From the NCBI GenBank assembly GCA_964502775.1, contig CAZCYE010000023.1, forward strand, positions 1 to 21,877: 21,877 nt of DNA, in the 5' to 3' direction. Below, piece after piece: positions 8,651 to 15,281 of this stretch. The position numbers and the translations under genes are program-made. This stretch comes from CAZCYE01 sp964502775. GTDB taxonomy: Bacteria > Actinomycetota > Acidimicrobiia > IMCC26256 > PALSA-555. The notes under the pieces are model-generated. The model was given only the letters and a program-made list of their open reading frames with translations. It searched no databases and was not told the DNA's origin. The stretch's first letter is position 1. Each line of letters begins with the position of its first letter.

Positions 8651-8908
8651 ATGGACCTCTCGGAGCGGGAACGCGCGGTGCTCGATTTCGAGAGTTCCTG
8701 GTGGATGCTCCCGGGACCCAAGGAATCAGCCATCCGCGCGCGGTTGCGAATGTCGAGCACTCAGTACTATCGGGTGCTGGGAGAGCTCCTCGGCTCGCCC
8801 GCCGCCTGCGACTACGACCCATTGACCGTGAAGCGCCTTCGCCGACACCGCGACCTCCGTCGCCGCTCCCGCATCGAAGGTCGGAGCCTGTCCGACCGGA
8901 GATCCTGA
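8651..8908 (+). CDS. DUF3263 family protein
   Basis: An 85-residue protein of unknown function. MDLSERERAVLDFESSWWMLPGPKESAIRARLRMSSTQYYRVLGELL is the DUF3263 signature, common in Actinobacteria: a small helical protein with a helix-turn-helix look (residues about 22-45), then a basic C-terminus (KRLRRHRDLRRRSRI). ATG 8651 is the start that fits the family; earlier in-frame starts fall inside the tRNA gene. Its stop shares a base with the start of the LytR_C gene (TGATG), so the two are coupled. A DNA- or RNA-binding role is guesswork from its charge. Confidence 0.88.
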   Translation: MDLSERERAVLDFESSWWMLPGPKESAIRARLRMSSTQYYRVLGELLGSPAACDYDPLTVKRLRRHRDLRRRSRIEGRSLSDRRS

Positions 8909-9402
8909 TGACCGCGATGGCGCGCGCGCGCGGCGGCGGGATCGCGGGCAATGTGTTGCGCAGCGCGGCACGGGGCGCCGTCCTCATCGGGGTGGCGGTC
9001 GTGCTCGGGATCGTGTTGCTCCAGGTGGTCGACGACAGCGGCATTCCGAGCGGCGGACGGCAGCCGCCGCAATCCAACGGCAACACCACGTCCACCACGG
9101 TGAGCGATGCGGGCCGACCCTCCAACGAGGTCAGCGTGTACGTGCTGAACGGCTCGGGCGTGCAGGGCGCGGCCGTCACCAAGTCCAATGTGCTGCGAGG
9201 TCTCGGCTACGCGATCGCCGGGACGGGGAACTCGACCCTCCAGCAGGGCACCACGTTGGCCTGCATGGAGGGCTTCTCGAAGGAGGCCGACGAGCTCGCG
9301 GTCGCGCTCGCGGTACCCGGCGCCAGGGTCGTTGACTACGTCGGACCGCCGCCCGCGGGCACCGAGAACGCCGACTGCGTCGTCATCCTCGGCACCGCGT
9401 AG
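8908..9402 (+). CDS. LytR_C domain membrane-anchored protein
   Basis: A 164-residue envelope protein. A short basic cytoplasmic end (MTAMARARGGG) leads to one membrane helix (about residues 23-43, GAVLIGVAVVLGIVLLQVV). A Gly/Pro/Ser/Thr-rich linker (PPQSNGNTTSTTVSDAG) follows, then the LytR_C domain (VSVYVLNGSGVQGAA ... LRGLGYAIAGTGNS ... NADCVVILGTA). This domain is found at the C-terminus of LytR-CpsA-Psr cell-wall ligases and as a stand-alone protein in Actinobacteria, probably outside the membrane. Its ligand is unknown. The start ATG overlaps the stop of the DUF3263 gene by one base. otsB starts eight bases after the stop. Confidence 0.88.
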   Translation: MTAMARARGGGIAGNVLRSAARGAVLIGVAVVLGIVLLQVVDDSGIPSGGRQPPQSNGNTTSTTVSDAGRPSNEVSVYVLNGSGVQGAAVTKSNVLRGLGYAIAGTGNSTLQQGTTLACMEGFSKEADELAVALAVPGARVVDYVGPPPAGTENADCVVILGTA

Positions 9403-9410
9403 CGCCGGCG

Positions 9411-10280
9411 GTGCTCCCCGAGCCCCTCGCTCCGCTGGTGGAGCGAGCGCCGGGTGTCGGGATCGTGACCGACTTCGACGGCACCCTCGCGCCGATCATC
9501 GGCGATCCCGCGACCGCCTGTGCCCTCCCGGCCGCGGTCGAGGCCCTGACCGTGCTCGCGCGTCGTCTCGCGCTGGTGGGTGTGGTGAGTGGTCGGCCCG
9601 TCGCCTTCCTCCGCACCCATCTCCCGATCGCCGGGATCGAGCTCGTGGGCCAGTACGGACTCGAATGGTCCGAGGACGGTCGTGACGTGCTGGACCCGCG
9701 CGTGGGCGCCCACACCGACCACCTGGCGGCGGCGGCGCGCGATGCCGAGACGCGCTGGCCCGACCTGCCGATCGAGCGCAAGGGCGCCGTGGCATTCACC
9801 GTCCACTGGAGGACCGCACCCGAGCGCGCGCCCAATCCCGCGGCCGTGCTCGAGCTGGCCCACCGCCACGGTCTCCGGGCCGAGCCCGCGCGCATGGCCT
9901 ACGAGCTGCGGGCTCCGCTCGACGTCGACAAGGGCGATGGCGTCCGACGCCTCGTGCGAGGCCGCGCGCTCGAGGTTCTCGCCTTCGCGGGTGACGATCG
10001 GGGCGATCTCGCCGCGTTCGACGCCCTGGACACCCTGGGCGGGTCGGGCGGGTCGGGCGGGTCAGACGGGTCAGACGGGTCGGGCGGGTCGGGCGAGTCG
10101 GGCGAGTCGGGCGGGTCGGGCGGCTCGGAGCGCGGTGTGGGGCATGTGGTGCGGATCGCGGTTGCGTCGGAGGAGGAGCCGCCCGAGCTCGTGGCGCGCG
10201 CCGATCTGGTGGTCGACGGGCCCGTTGCCTTCGCGGGCGTCCTGGGCGAGCTGGCCCGCGCGCTCAACGAGCGTGGCTGA
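9411..10280 (+). CDS. otsB: Trehalose-6-phosphate phosphatase OtsB with Gly-Ser repeat insertion
   Basis: HAD-superfamily phosphatase that releases trehalose from trehalose 6-phosphate. From GTG 9411 it has 289 residues. Motif I is DFDGTLAPI (residues 21-29) with the nucleophile D21, then VSGRP (motif II), IELVGQYGLEW of the cap, a conserved Lys in VDKGDGVRRLV, and motif IV FAGDDRGDLAAF. Between motif IV and the final strands (HVVRIAVASEEEPPELVARADLVVDGP) lie ten tandem three-residue units (210-239; GGS, DGS and GES) that no OtsB needs. They are probably a surface loop. It runs toward otsA and the two genes overlap by 17 bases on opposite strands. A different HAD sugar phosphatase, such as one acting on glucosyl-3-phosphoglycerate, is possible but less likely. 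Confidence 0.93.
   Translation: MLPEPLAPLVERAPGVGIVTDFDGTLAPIIGDPATACALPAAVEALTVLARRLALVGVVSGRPVAFLRTHLPIAGIELVGQYGLEWSEDGRDVLDPRVGAHTDHLAAAARDAETRWPDLPIERKGAVAFTVHWRTAPERAPNPAAVLELAHRHGLRAEPARMAYELRAPLDVDKGDGVRRLVRGRALEVLAFAGDDRGDLAAFDALDTLGGSGGSGGSDGSDGSGGSGESGESGGSGGSERGVGHVVRIAVASEEEPPELVARADLVVDGPVAFAGVLGELARALNERG
10038..10127 (+). repeat. 9-bp tandem repeat (10 units) inside otsB
   Basis: Ten head-to-tail copies of a 9-base unit with consensus GGCGGGTCG, coding for Gly-Gly-Ser, Asp-Gly-Ser or Gly-Glu-Ser. Units 4-5 (GACGGGTCA/G) and 7-8 (GGCGAGTCG) are variant pairs, as if duplicated two at a time. The length is a multiple of three, so gain or loss of units keeps the frame. The + strand has many GGG runs and could form G-quadruplexes. 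Confidence 0.97.
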
Positions 10281-11628
10281 CGAGCTCGGCGAGCCAGGTT
10301 CGGGGCGTGTGGCGCGCGGCGAGCGCTCGGAGACGTTGCTCGCGCGCGGCGCGCTCCTCCGGGGCCATCACGAGCGCGGTGTGCAGCGCGGCCGCCGTCT
10401 GCTCCAGGTCGTAGGGGTGCACGGGAAGCGCGGCCTCGCCCAGGTCGTCCCAGGCCCCGGCCTCCGGTGAGAGGCAGAGCACGCCGTGGCGCTCGTTCAC
10501 CAGGGGCCCTTCCTTGGCCACCAGGTTCATGCCGTCGCGCAGCGGGTTCACGAGTAGGACGTCGTAGCGGATCAGGCCGGCGAGGTTCTGCGCGTAGCTG
10601 TCGGTGGTGTCGAGGAGCACGGGCTGCCAATCGGAGCTCGCCCAGCGGTCGTTCACCCGGGCCGCGGCCATCTCGACCTCGTGCCGGTAGGCCTGGTACT
10701 CGGGCAACGCGGCGCGCGAGGCGTTGAGCTTGGCGAAGAACACCACCCGGCCCCGCCACTCGGGATGCCGCTCGAGGAGCAGTCCGTAGGCATCGAAGCC
10801 CCGCACGACGTTCTTGGAGAGCTCGATGCGATCCGAACGCACGATCAGCATGCGATTCCCGACCCGGTCCTCGAGGTCGCCCAGGAGGCTCCGCGTGTGC
10901 GGATCGCCCGCGGCCGCCGTCAGCGACTCGACATCGGGGCCCAGGGGGGCCAGGAACCAGTCCGGGGCGCCGGGGCCCGCATCGATCTCGCGGGCCGAGG
11001 CGTCGTAGGCGCTCGCCCACCGTCGGGAGTGGAAGCCGCACGGCACCTCCCGCAACGACGACAGCAACGCCCCCGCCACACGGGTCGGCAAGACCCGCGC
11101 GCCGTCAGGTCCGAAGAACGGGATGTGGTGGAAGTACACCGCGCGAACGTCCGGTCGGCGGGCCCGCAGGAGGTGGGGGACGAGCCCGAGGTGATAGTCC
11201 TGCACCAGCACCGTTGCGCCGCTCGGCGCACGCTCCGCCACCGCATCGGCGAACATCTCGCTGACCGACTCGAAGCTCTCCCATGCCTCGAAGAAGCGAG
11301 CGTCGAAGCGTGGTCGCCGGGGGAGGTCGAAGAGGCCGTGGTGCAGGAACCACAAGGTGCGATTGGCCACGACGTCGTTGAAGCGGGCGTACACGCCCGG
11401 CTCGATCTCGAGCAGGGTGAGATCGACGCCCGGAACGGTCACGGCACCGGCGCGCGCGGCGGCGCGGTCACCGTCGCCGATGGCCGCCGCAACCCAGGTG
11501 GTCGGGGCGCCGGCCTCGCCCGAGAGCAGCGGCCGCAGCCCGCTGGCCAGGCCTCCGGGGGCGGGCAGGGCGCGGTGGTCCTCACCTTCGAACCGGTACG
11601 GACCGCGGTTGGAGACGATGAGGGTCAC
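10264..11628 (-). CDS. otsA: Trehalose-6-phosphate synthase OtsA (GT20)
   Basis: Retaining glycosyltransferase that joins NDP-glucose and glucose 6-phosphate to trehalose 6-phosphate. The 454-residue product begins TLIVSNRGPYRF and has GGLASGL (donor loop), WFLHHGLFDLP, VQDYHLGLVPHLLR, FHHIPF, RSDRIELSKNVVRGFDAY (donor-phosphate Arg/Lys pair) and NPLRDGMNLVAKE (Asp/Glu contacts to donor). These match the GT20 order. NRGPY in place of the NRLPV of E. coli OtsA is usual for an actinobacterial branch. GT20 relatives include glucosylglycerol-phosphate synthase, so donor and acceptor are inferred from otsB next door. Start GTG (11628-11626) overlaps the stop of the upstream treT-like gene (GTGA), so the two are coupled. 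Confidence 0.9.
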   Translation of the reverse strand: MTLIVSNRGPYRFEGEDHRALPAPGGLASGLRPLLSGEAGAPTTWVAAAIGDGDRAAARAGAVTVPGVDLTLLEIEPGVYARFNDVVANRTLWFLHHGLFDLPRRPRFDARFFEAWESFESVSEMFADAVAERAPSGATVLVQDYHLGLVPHLLRARRPDVRAVYFHHIPFFGPDGARVLPTRVAGALLSSLREVPCGFHSRRWASAYDASAREIDAGPGAPDWFLAPLGPDVESLTAAAGDPHTRSLLGDLEDRVGNRMLIVRSDRIELSKNVVRGFDAYGLLLERHPEWRGRVVFFAKLNASRAALPEYQAYRHEVEMAAARVNDRWASSDWQPVLLDTTDSYAQNLAGLIRYDVLLVNPLRDGMNLVAKEGPLVNERHGVLCLSPEAGAWDDLGEAALPVHPYDLEQTAAALHTALVMAPEERAAREQRLRALAARHTPRTWLAELVSHAR

Positions 11629-12956
11629 GGGGTTGGGAATGGCGCCGTGCCCCCGAGGGCCCGGAACACGCCTACCCAGTCCTCGAGCTCGCGGGTGGAG
11701 AGGAAGTTGTCGCGCACGTGCTCGCGTCCCTGCGCGCCCATGGCGTCGGCCCCGACGGGGTCGGCCAGCAAGTCGATGATCCGGCGGGCGCAGTCCTCGA
11801 CCGAGTCCACGAGGTAGCCGTCGAACCCGTCGCGGATCTGGAGCTTGATCCCACCTGCGCGTCCGCCCACGACGGGTCGACCCTTCCAGAGCGCCTCGGA
11901 GACCGTGAGGCCGAATCCCTCCCGGATCGACTTCTGCACCACGACCGATGCCATGCGCTGGAATGCGTTGATCTGCACCGAGCCCACCTGATGGAGGTTC
12001 GAGAGCAAGAAGATGTCGGGATCACCCGCCCGGGCCTGTTCCGTCTGCTCCCACATCCGGAATCCCTCCGGGTCGTCGGTCGCCATCGAGCCCGCGAGCA
12101 GGAGCTGCGCGTCGGTGACCTGCTCGCGCGTGAGCCGGAATGCTTCGATGACGCCGACGGGATCCTTCCAGGGGTCGTACCGGCTCACCTGGCACACGAT
12201 CGGGCGCTTGGTATCGATCCCGTACTGCTTGGTGAGCTCGACACAGAACGGCCGGGCCAGCTCCAGGTTCTTCACCGAGAGTGGATCGATGCACGGAGGG
12301 GCATGGATCACGTGCTCCATCTCGAGCTCTGCGGGTACGAACTCCGGCATGGTCCAGATGGATGCGTGGTGCAACTCGACGAACGGGCGGAGGAACTCCC
12401 ACACCGTCGGATTCGCGTAGGTCATGTCGATGTGGCAGCGCCAGATCCACTTCGCGGACGACCGTGTGAGCGCGCGGTCACGAAGGAATTGCAGCAACCC
12501 CGCCGGTTGCGGATCGTGGACCACCACGAAGTCCCAACCGTCCTCGATGAGCAAGGCGTTGTCCAGTAGGCGCTCGAGGTAGATGCGCTGCATCTGGGGG
12601 GTCCACTCGACGTCGGCACCCTGGAGGGCGTTGTGGATCTGCTTGGTGACCGCGAAGAACTCGTCGCTGCCGTGCAGGACCTGCCAGTCCACTTCCATCC
12701 CGATGGATCGCAGCAGCGGTACGTGGGTCGCCAGCAACTCGGCCACGCCGCCCCCGTAGGCGGTCGCGCTCAGGTGGAGGACTCGTGCACCACGCAGGGG
12801 CTCTGCGAGCTCGCGGATGCGCGCCACCGTCTCGTCGCCGACCAACGAGCCATAGTCGTCGAGGTGCTTCTCGAGAACTGGGACGCGCTCGAGCACCGCC
12901 ACCGCCTTCCTGCTCGCCCTTGACCGGGTGCGAGTCGTGCGCGTCGCCGATGTCAC
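11625..12956 (-). CDS. treT: TreT-like trehalose synthase (GT4 glycosyltransferase)
   Basis: GT4-family enzyme that in the TreT branch makes trehalose directly from NDP-glucose and glucose. About 443 residues from GTG 12956. The N-terminal half shows LEKHLDDYGSLVGDETVARIRELAEPL, VLHLSATAYGGGVAELL, DFVVVHDPQPAGLL and WRCHIDMTYANP. The C-terminal donor domain has VCQVSRYDPWKDPVGVIEAFRL, LLAGSMATDDPEG, VVQKSIREGFGLTVSEALWKGRPVVGG (the E-x7-E signature) and GGIKLQIRDG. This is the trehalose-synthase layout rather than a generic GT4. The frame stays open to 13874, but that part lies over glycerate kinase and reads as a shadow. Starts at GTG 12902 or 12896 are also possible. It is the first gene of a treT-otsA operon. 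Confidence 0.87.
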   Translation of the reverse strand: MTSATRTTRTRSRASRKAVAVLERVPVLEKHLDDYGSLVGDETVARIRELAEPLRGARVLHLSATAYGGGVAELLATHVPLLRSIGMEVDWQVLHGSDEFFAVTKQIHNALQGADVEWTPQMQRIYLERLLDNALLIEDGWDFVVVHDPQPAGLLQFLRDRALTRSSAKWIWRCHIDMTYANPTVWEFLRPFVELHHASIWTMPEFVPAELEMEHVIHAPPCIDPLSVKNLELARPFCVELTKQYGIDTKRPIVCQVSRYDPWKDPVGVIEAFRLTREQVTDAQLLLAGSMATDDPEGFRMWEQTEQARAGDPDIFLLSNLHQVGSVQINAFQRMASVVVQKSIREGFGLTVSEALWKGRPVVGGRAGGIKLQIRDGFDGYLVDSVEDCARRIIDLLADPVGADAMGAQGREHVRDNFLSTRELEDWVGVFRALGGTAPFPTP

Positions 12957-12993
12957 GTGCGCCCCACGACGATCGCGGCCAATGTAGTGGGCG
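12957..12993. promoter_or_regulatory. Short divergent intergenic region between treT-like and glycerate kinase genes
   Basis: Only 37 bases separate the two start codons. On the minus strand TACATT (over 12981-12986) could be a -10 box for treT-otsA, with GGGGC before its GTG. On the plus strand TGTAGT (12983-12988) lies five bases before the glycerate kinase ATG. The two candidate boxes overlap, so the promoters may compete. Confidence 0.3.
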
Positions 12994-14043
12994 ATGCGCG
13001 CGTCACATGAGCATGGGGCCATCGCGGTCGCGTGCCCGGACAAGTTCCGGGGCACCTTGAGCGCCGTGCAGGCAGTACGGGCGATGGCCGCCGGAGCACG
13101 TCGAGCGGGCTTTCGCGACGTCCGCGAGCTACCGCTCGCGGACGGCGGCGAAGGGACACTCGACGCGCTCGTGACCGCTCGAGGGGCGAGCATTCGCACC
13201 GAGCGGGTCACCGGTCCACTGGGAGATCCCGTTGATGCCCAGTGGGCGCTCCTCGACGACGGCACCGCGGTGGTGGAGATGGCGCGCGCCAGCGGGCTGG
13301 CGTTGGTCCGGAGACGCAACGATCCGCTCCGGGCGTCGACTCGAGGTACGGGGGAGCTCATCGCCGCGGCGCAGCGCGCCGGTGTCCGGCGCGTGATCGT
13401 CGGGGTGGGGGGGAGCGCATCGACGGACGGCGGTCTCGGGGCGGTGCAGGCCCTCGGGTGGTCCTTGCGGGGCGTCGACGTCATCGTCGCGTGCGACGTG
13501 CGCACGGCGTTCCTCGCGGCTGCACCTGTCTTCGCGGCCCAGAAGGGCGCGACCGCGGCCCAGGTCTCCCTGTTGGCGCGCCGGCTGGCCCGCCTGGCCG
13601 ACGAGTACCGCGATCGGACCGGCATCGACGTGACCGCGCTCGATGGCGGCGGGGCCGCGGGAGGTCTCGCCGGAGGGCTCGCGGCCATCGGGGCCGAGCT
13701 CGAACCGGGCTTCGACCTCGTGGCGCAGGAAGCCGGGCTCGCGGACGCGCTGGACGACGCCGCTCTTGTCGTGACCGGAGAAGGTCGTGTCGATGCCTCG
13801 AGCTTCGAGGGCAAGGTGGTGGGAGGGGTGCTGGAGTGGGCCGCGGAGGTCGGTGTGCCGCACCGCGCCGTCATCGCCGGGAGCGCGACCGATGAGGCGC
13901 GTGAAGAGCTCTCGGTGCGCGGCCCCGTCCAGTTGCTCGTGCTCGAAGCGCGGGTCGAGCAGGCCGCTGAGTCGTATGCCCGCGCGGCCGACCTCGTGGA
14001 GGAGGCCGCGTACGATGCCGCTCGCGCCGCCCTGGCGCGGTGA
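12994..14043 (+). CDS. Glycerate kinase (GlxK/GarK type)
   Basis: Phosphorylates glycerate with ATP; enzymes of this family give 2-phosphoglycerate or, in some reports, 3-phosphoglycerate. The 349-residue product has the family opening IAVACPDKFRGTLSAVQAVRAMAAGARRAG, LPLADGGEGTLDAL, VVEMARASGLALV, STRGTGELIAAAQRAG, VIVGVGGSASTDGGLGAVQALG (the conserved catalytic region), DGGGAAGGLAGGLAA and LVVTGEGRVDASSFEGKVVGGVLEWA. The first eight residues before IAVACPD are extra. A kinase here, beside gpgS, suggests it recycles or supplies glycerate for the glucosylglycerate branch, but ordinary glyoxylate/serine metabolism is the alternative. It converges with gpgS, 10 bases between stops. Confidence 0.92.
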   Translation: MRASHEHGAIAVACPDKFRGTLSAVQAVRAMAAGARRAGFRDVRELPLADGGEGTLDALVTARGASIRTERVTGPLGDPVDAQWALLDDGTAVVEMARASGLALVRRRNDPLRASTRGTGELIAAAQRAGVRRVIVGVGGSASTDGGLGAVQALGWSLRGVDVIVACDVRTAFLAAAPVFAAQKGATAAQVSLLARRLARLADEYRDRTGIDVTALDGGGAAGGLAGGLAAIGAELEPGFDLVAQEAGLADALDDAALVVTGEGRVDASSFEGKVVGGVLEWAAEVGVPHRAVIAGSATDEAREELSVRGPVQLLVLEARVEQAAESYARAADLVEEAAYDAARAALAR

Positions 14044-14053
14044 TCGGGATGGC

Positions 14054-15049
14054 TCAGGCCGACAGCTCGCGGCCGAACTTCGCCCGGTACGCAGGGACGG
14101 TGATCATCGGGGGTCGCTCTCGCATGGAGACGGCAACGAGATCCTGGGTGTGGTCGTCGTCGAAGCGTATGAGGGTGCTGGAAGCGACGCGCGAGATCCC
14201 GGCCCGTCGCAGCACGGTGAGCAGCACCGACATGGCTTGGGGCGCGAGCTCGTCGAGGGGTCGGTTGCGGTGCTCGCGCACCCCCAGGTCACGCTGCGCG
14301 ATGGCGTCCACCCCGAACCGATCGGCGATGTCGATGAGCAGACCCACCTCGACGCCCCAACCCTCGACGAACGGGACTACCTCGAGGAGCCCGCGTCGTC
14401 CCGCGTACTCGCCGCCGAGGGGCTGGACCACGTGGGCGAGGCGCGGGTACAGGGCCGACAGCAGCGGCCGGGCGACGAGCTCGGTGACGCGGCCCCCACC
14501 CGACGGCTCCCCGTGGAGCGGCCGGCGGTAGTAGCCCTTCACGAAGCCCACGTCGGGATCCTCGAGCAGCGGGGCCACCAGGCCGCAGACGAACGAGGCG
14601 CTGAAGTTCCGCACGTCCGCGTCGAGGAAGCAGATCACGTCCCCCTCGGACACGAAGAGCGCGGTCCACAGCGCGTTGCCCTTGCCCTGGCCGGGGGTGA
14701 GCTCGGGCAGCACGTCGGCCACGGGGACGACGACCGCCCCCGACCAGCGTGCGACGTCGGCGGTGGCGTCGACCGAGCTGTCGTCGAGGACGAGCACCTC
14801 GTCGACGAGCCCGACCTGGTCCACGAGGCTGTGACGCACCGTGGCCGCGATGTGGCCGACCGTGGACTCCTCGTTGCGAGCGGGGATGCAGACCGACACG
14901 CGCAGGTCGAGCCGGTGCTTCCGGGCCGCGAGCGCGACCGGGCTCGGAACGGAGCCCGGCGCCGGGCTCGGAACGGGGCCCGGCAGCGGACCCGGAGCGG
15001 GGTCGGGCACCGGACCCGGCACCGGACCCATGGGGCTGGCAGCAGCCAT
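14054..15049 (-). CDS. gpgS: Glucosyl-3-phosphoglycerate synthase GpgS
   Basis: GT81-type glycosyltransferase that transfers glucose from NDP-glucose to 3-phosphoglycerate, the first step to glucosylglycerate and, in mycobacteria, to methylglucose lipopolysaccharide. After a low-complexity N-terminus, the conserved part has VSVCIPARNEESTVGHI, EVLVLDDSSVDAT, LTPGQGKGNALW, VICFLDADVRNF (metal-binding DAD), VKGYYRRPLHG, GGGRVTELVARPLLSALYP, VQPLGGEYAGRR, VEGWGVEVGLLIDIADRFG and DLGVREHRNRPLDELAPQAM. These match GpgS closely. Residues about 7-38 are a repeat of GPxP/SPxP steps not expected in the family. ATG 15049 is the first start, ATG 15031 the second; neither has a Shine-Dalgarno site. TACGCT at 15064-15059 on this strand would suit a leaderless transcript. 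No GpgP phosphatase gene is in the window. Confidence 0.95.
   Translation of the reverse strand: MAAASPMGPVPGPVPDPAPGPLPGPVPSPAPGSVPSPVALAARKHRLDLRVSVCIPARNEESTVGHIAATVRHSLVDQVGLVDEVLVLDDSSVDATADVARWSGAVVVPVADVLPELTPGQGKGNALWTALFVSEGDVICFLDADVRNFSASFVCGLVAPLLEDPDVGFVKGYYRRPLHGEPSGGGRVTELVARPLLSALYPRLAHVVQPLGGEYAGRRGLLEVVPFVEGWGVEVGLLIDIADRFGVDAIAQRDLGVREHRNRPLDELAPQAMSVLLTVLRRAGISRVASSTLIRFDDDHTQDLVAVSMRERPPMITVPAYRAKFGRELSA
14936..15028 (-). repeat. Degenerate tandem repeat coding for Gly/Ser-Pro-x-Pro steps in gpgS
   Basis: The gpgS N-terminus is written by degenerate 12-base units of the type CCGGTGCCGGGT (read on the minus strand), giving about eight (G/S/D)-P-(V/A/L)-P steps. The unit drifts along the array: it is almost perfect near the start codon and more degenerate toward the catalytic domain. 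The frame is kept because the unit is a multiple of three. Confidence 0.75.
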
Positions 15050-15078
15050 AGTGCTGGCAGCGTAGGGGATGCGTCGGC

Positions 15079-15084
15079 TACTGT
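15079..15084 (+). promoter_or_regulatory. Candidate -10 box of the SAM riboswitch transcript
   Basis: TACTGT fits TAnnnT. Transcription starting about seven bases downstream would begin a few bases before the riboswitch P1 stem. No -35 box is clear. Confidence 0.35.
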
Positions 15085-15099
15085 CTGGCCCAGCACGCG

Positions 15100-15222
15100 C
15101 TCATCGAGAGCGGCCGAGGGACAGGCCCGACGACGCCGCGGCAACCAGTTCCCGGTCGGCCGGAAACGGTCGACCAGGGGCAAGGTGCCAATGCCTGCCA
15201 GGTTCAGCACCTGAACGATGAG
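15100..15222 (+). ncRNA. SAM-I (S-box) riboswitch
   Basis: A full SAM-I aptamer upstream of the threonine-synthase-type gene. P1 is closed by CTCATC (15100-15105) and GATGAG (15217-15222), an exact complement. The conserved blocks follow in order: GAGAG, then GAGGGACAGGCCC (15116-15128; consensus GRGGGACTGGCCC), GCAACC (15141-15146), a variable P3 arm with GGTCG/CGACC, then GGTGCCAATGCCTGCC (15184-15199) and the GAACGATGAG ending. The aptamer senses S-adenosylmethionine and normally turns off methionine and sulfur genes when SAM is high. The 59 bases to the ATG contain the switching region. Confidence 0.95.
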
Positions 15223-15229
15223 CAGCTGA

Positions 15230-15274
15230 GAGCGGTCCGCCGCTCGAGGCGCTCTGAGCGCGTCGAGGTGGAGG
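15230..15274 (+). promoter_or_regulatory. Putative expression platform of the SAM riboswitch
   Basis: Two mutually exclusive hairpins are visible. The first, GAGCGG-TCCG-CCGCTC, spans 15230-15245. The second pairs CTCGA and GCGCT with AGCGC and TCGAG (15243-15267; one G-G mismatch, loop CTG) and ends three bases before the Shine-Dalgarno GGAGG (15270-15274). They share 15243-15245. No U-run follows, so control of translation looks more likely than termination. This is inferred from pairing only. Confidence 0.5.
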
Positions 15275-15281
15275 ACAAGCC

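Noticed and set aside
10038..10127. The 9-bp array as a CRISPR or as evidence of a frameshift
   Set aside because: There are no spacers, the unit is too short for CRISPR, and the otsB frame continues into conserved HAD sequence after it.
12957..13874. In-frame N-terminal extension of the treT-like gene (306 codons)
   Set aside because: It reads opposite glycerate kinase and is Ser/Ala/Pro/Thr shadow sequence; the TreT family starts near the LEKHLDDYG segment.
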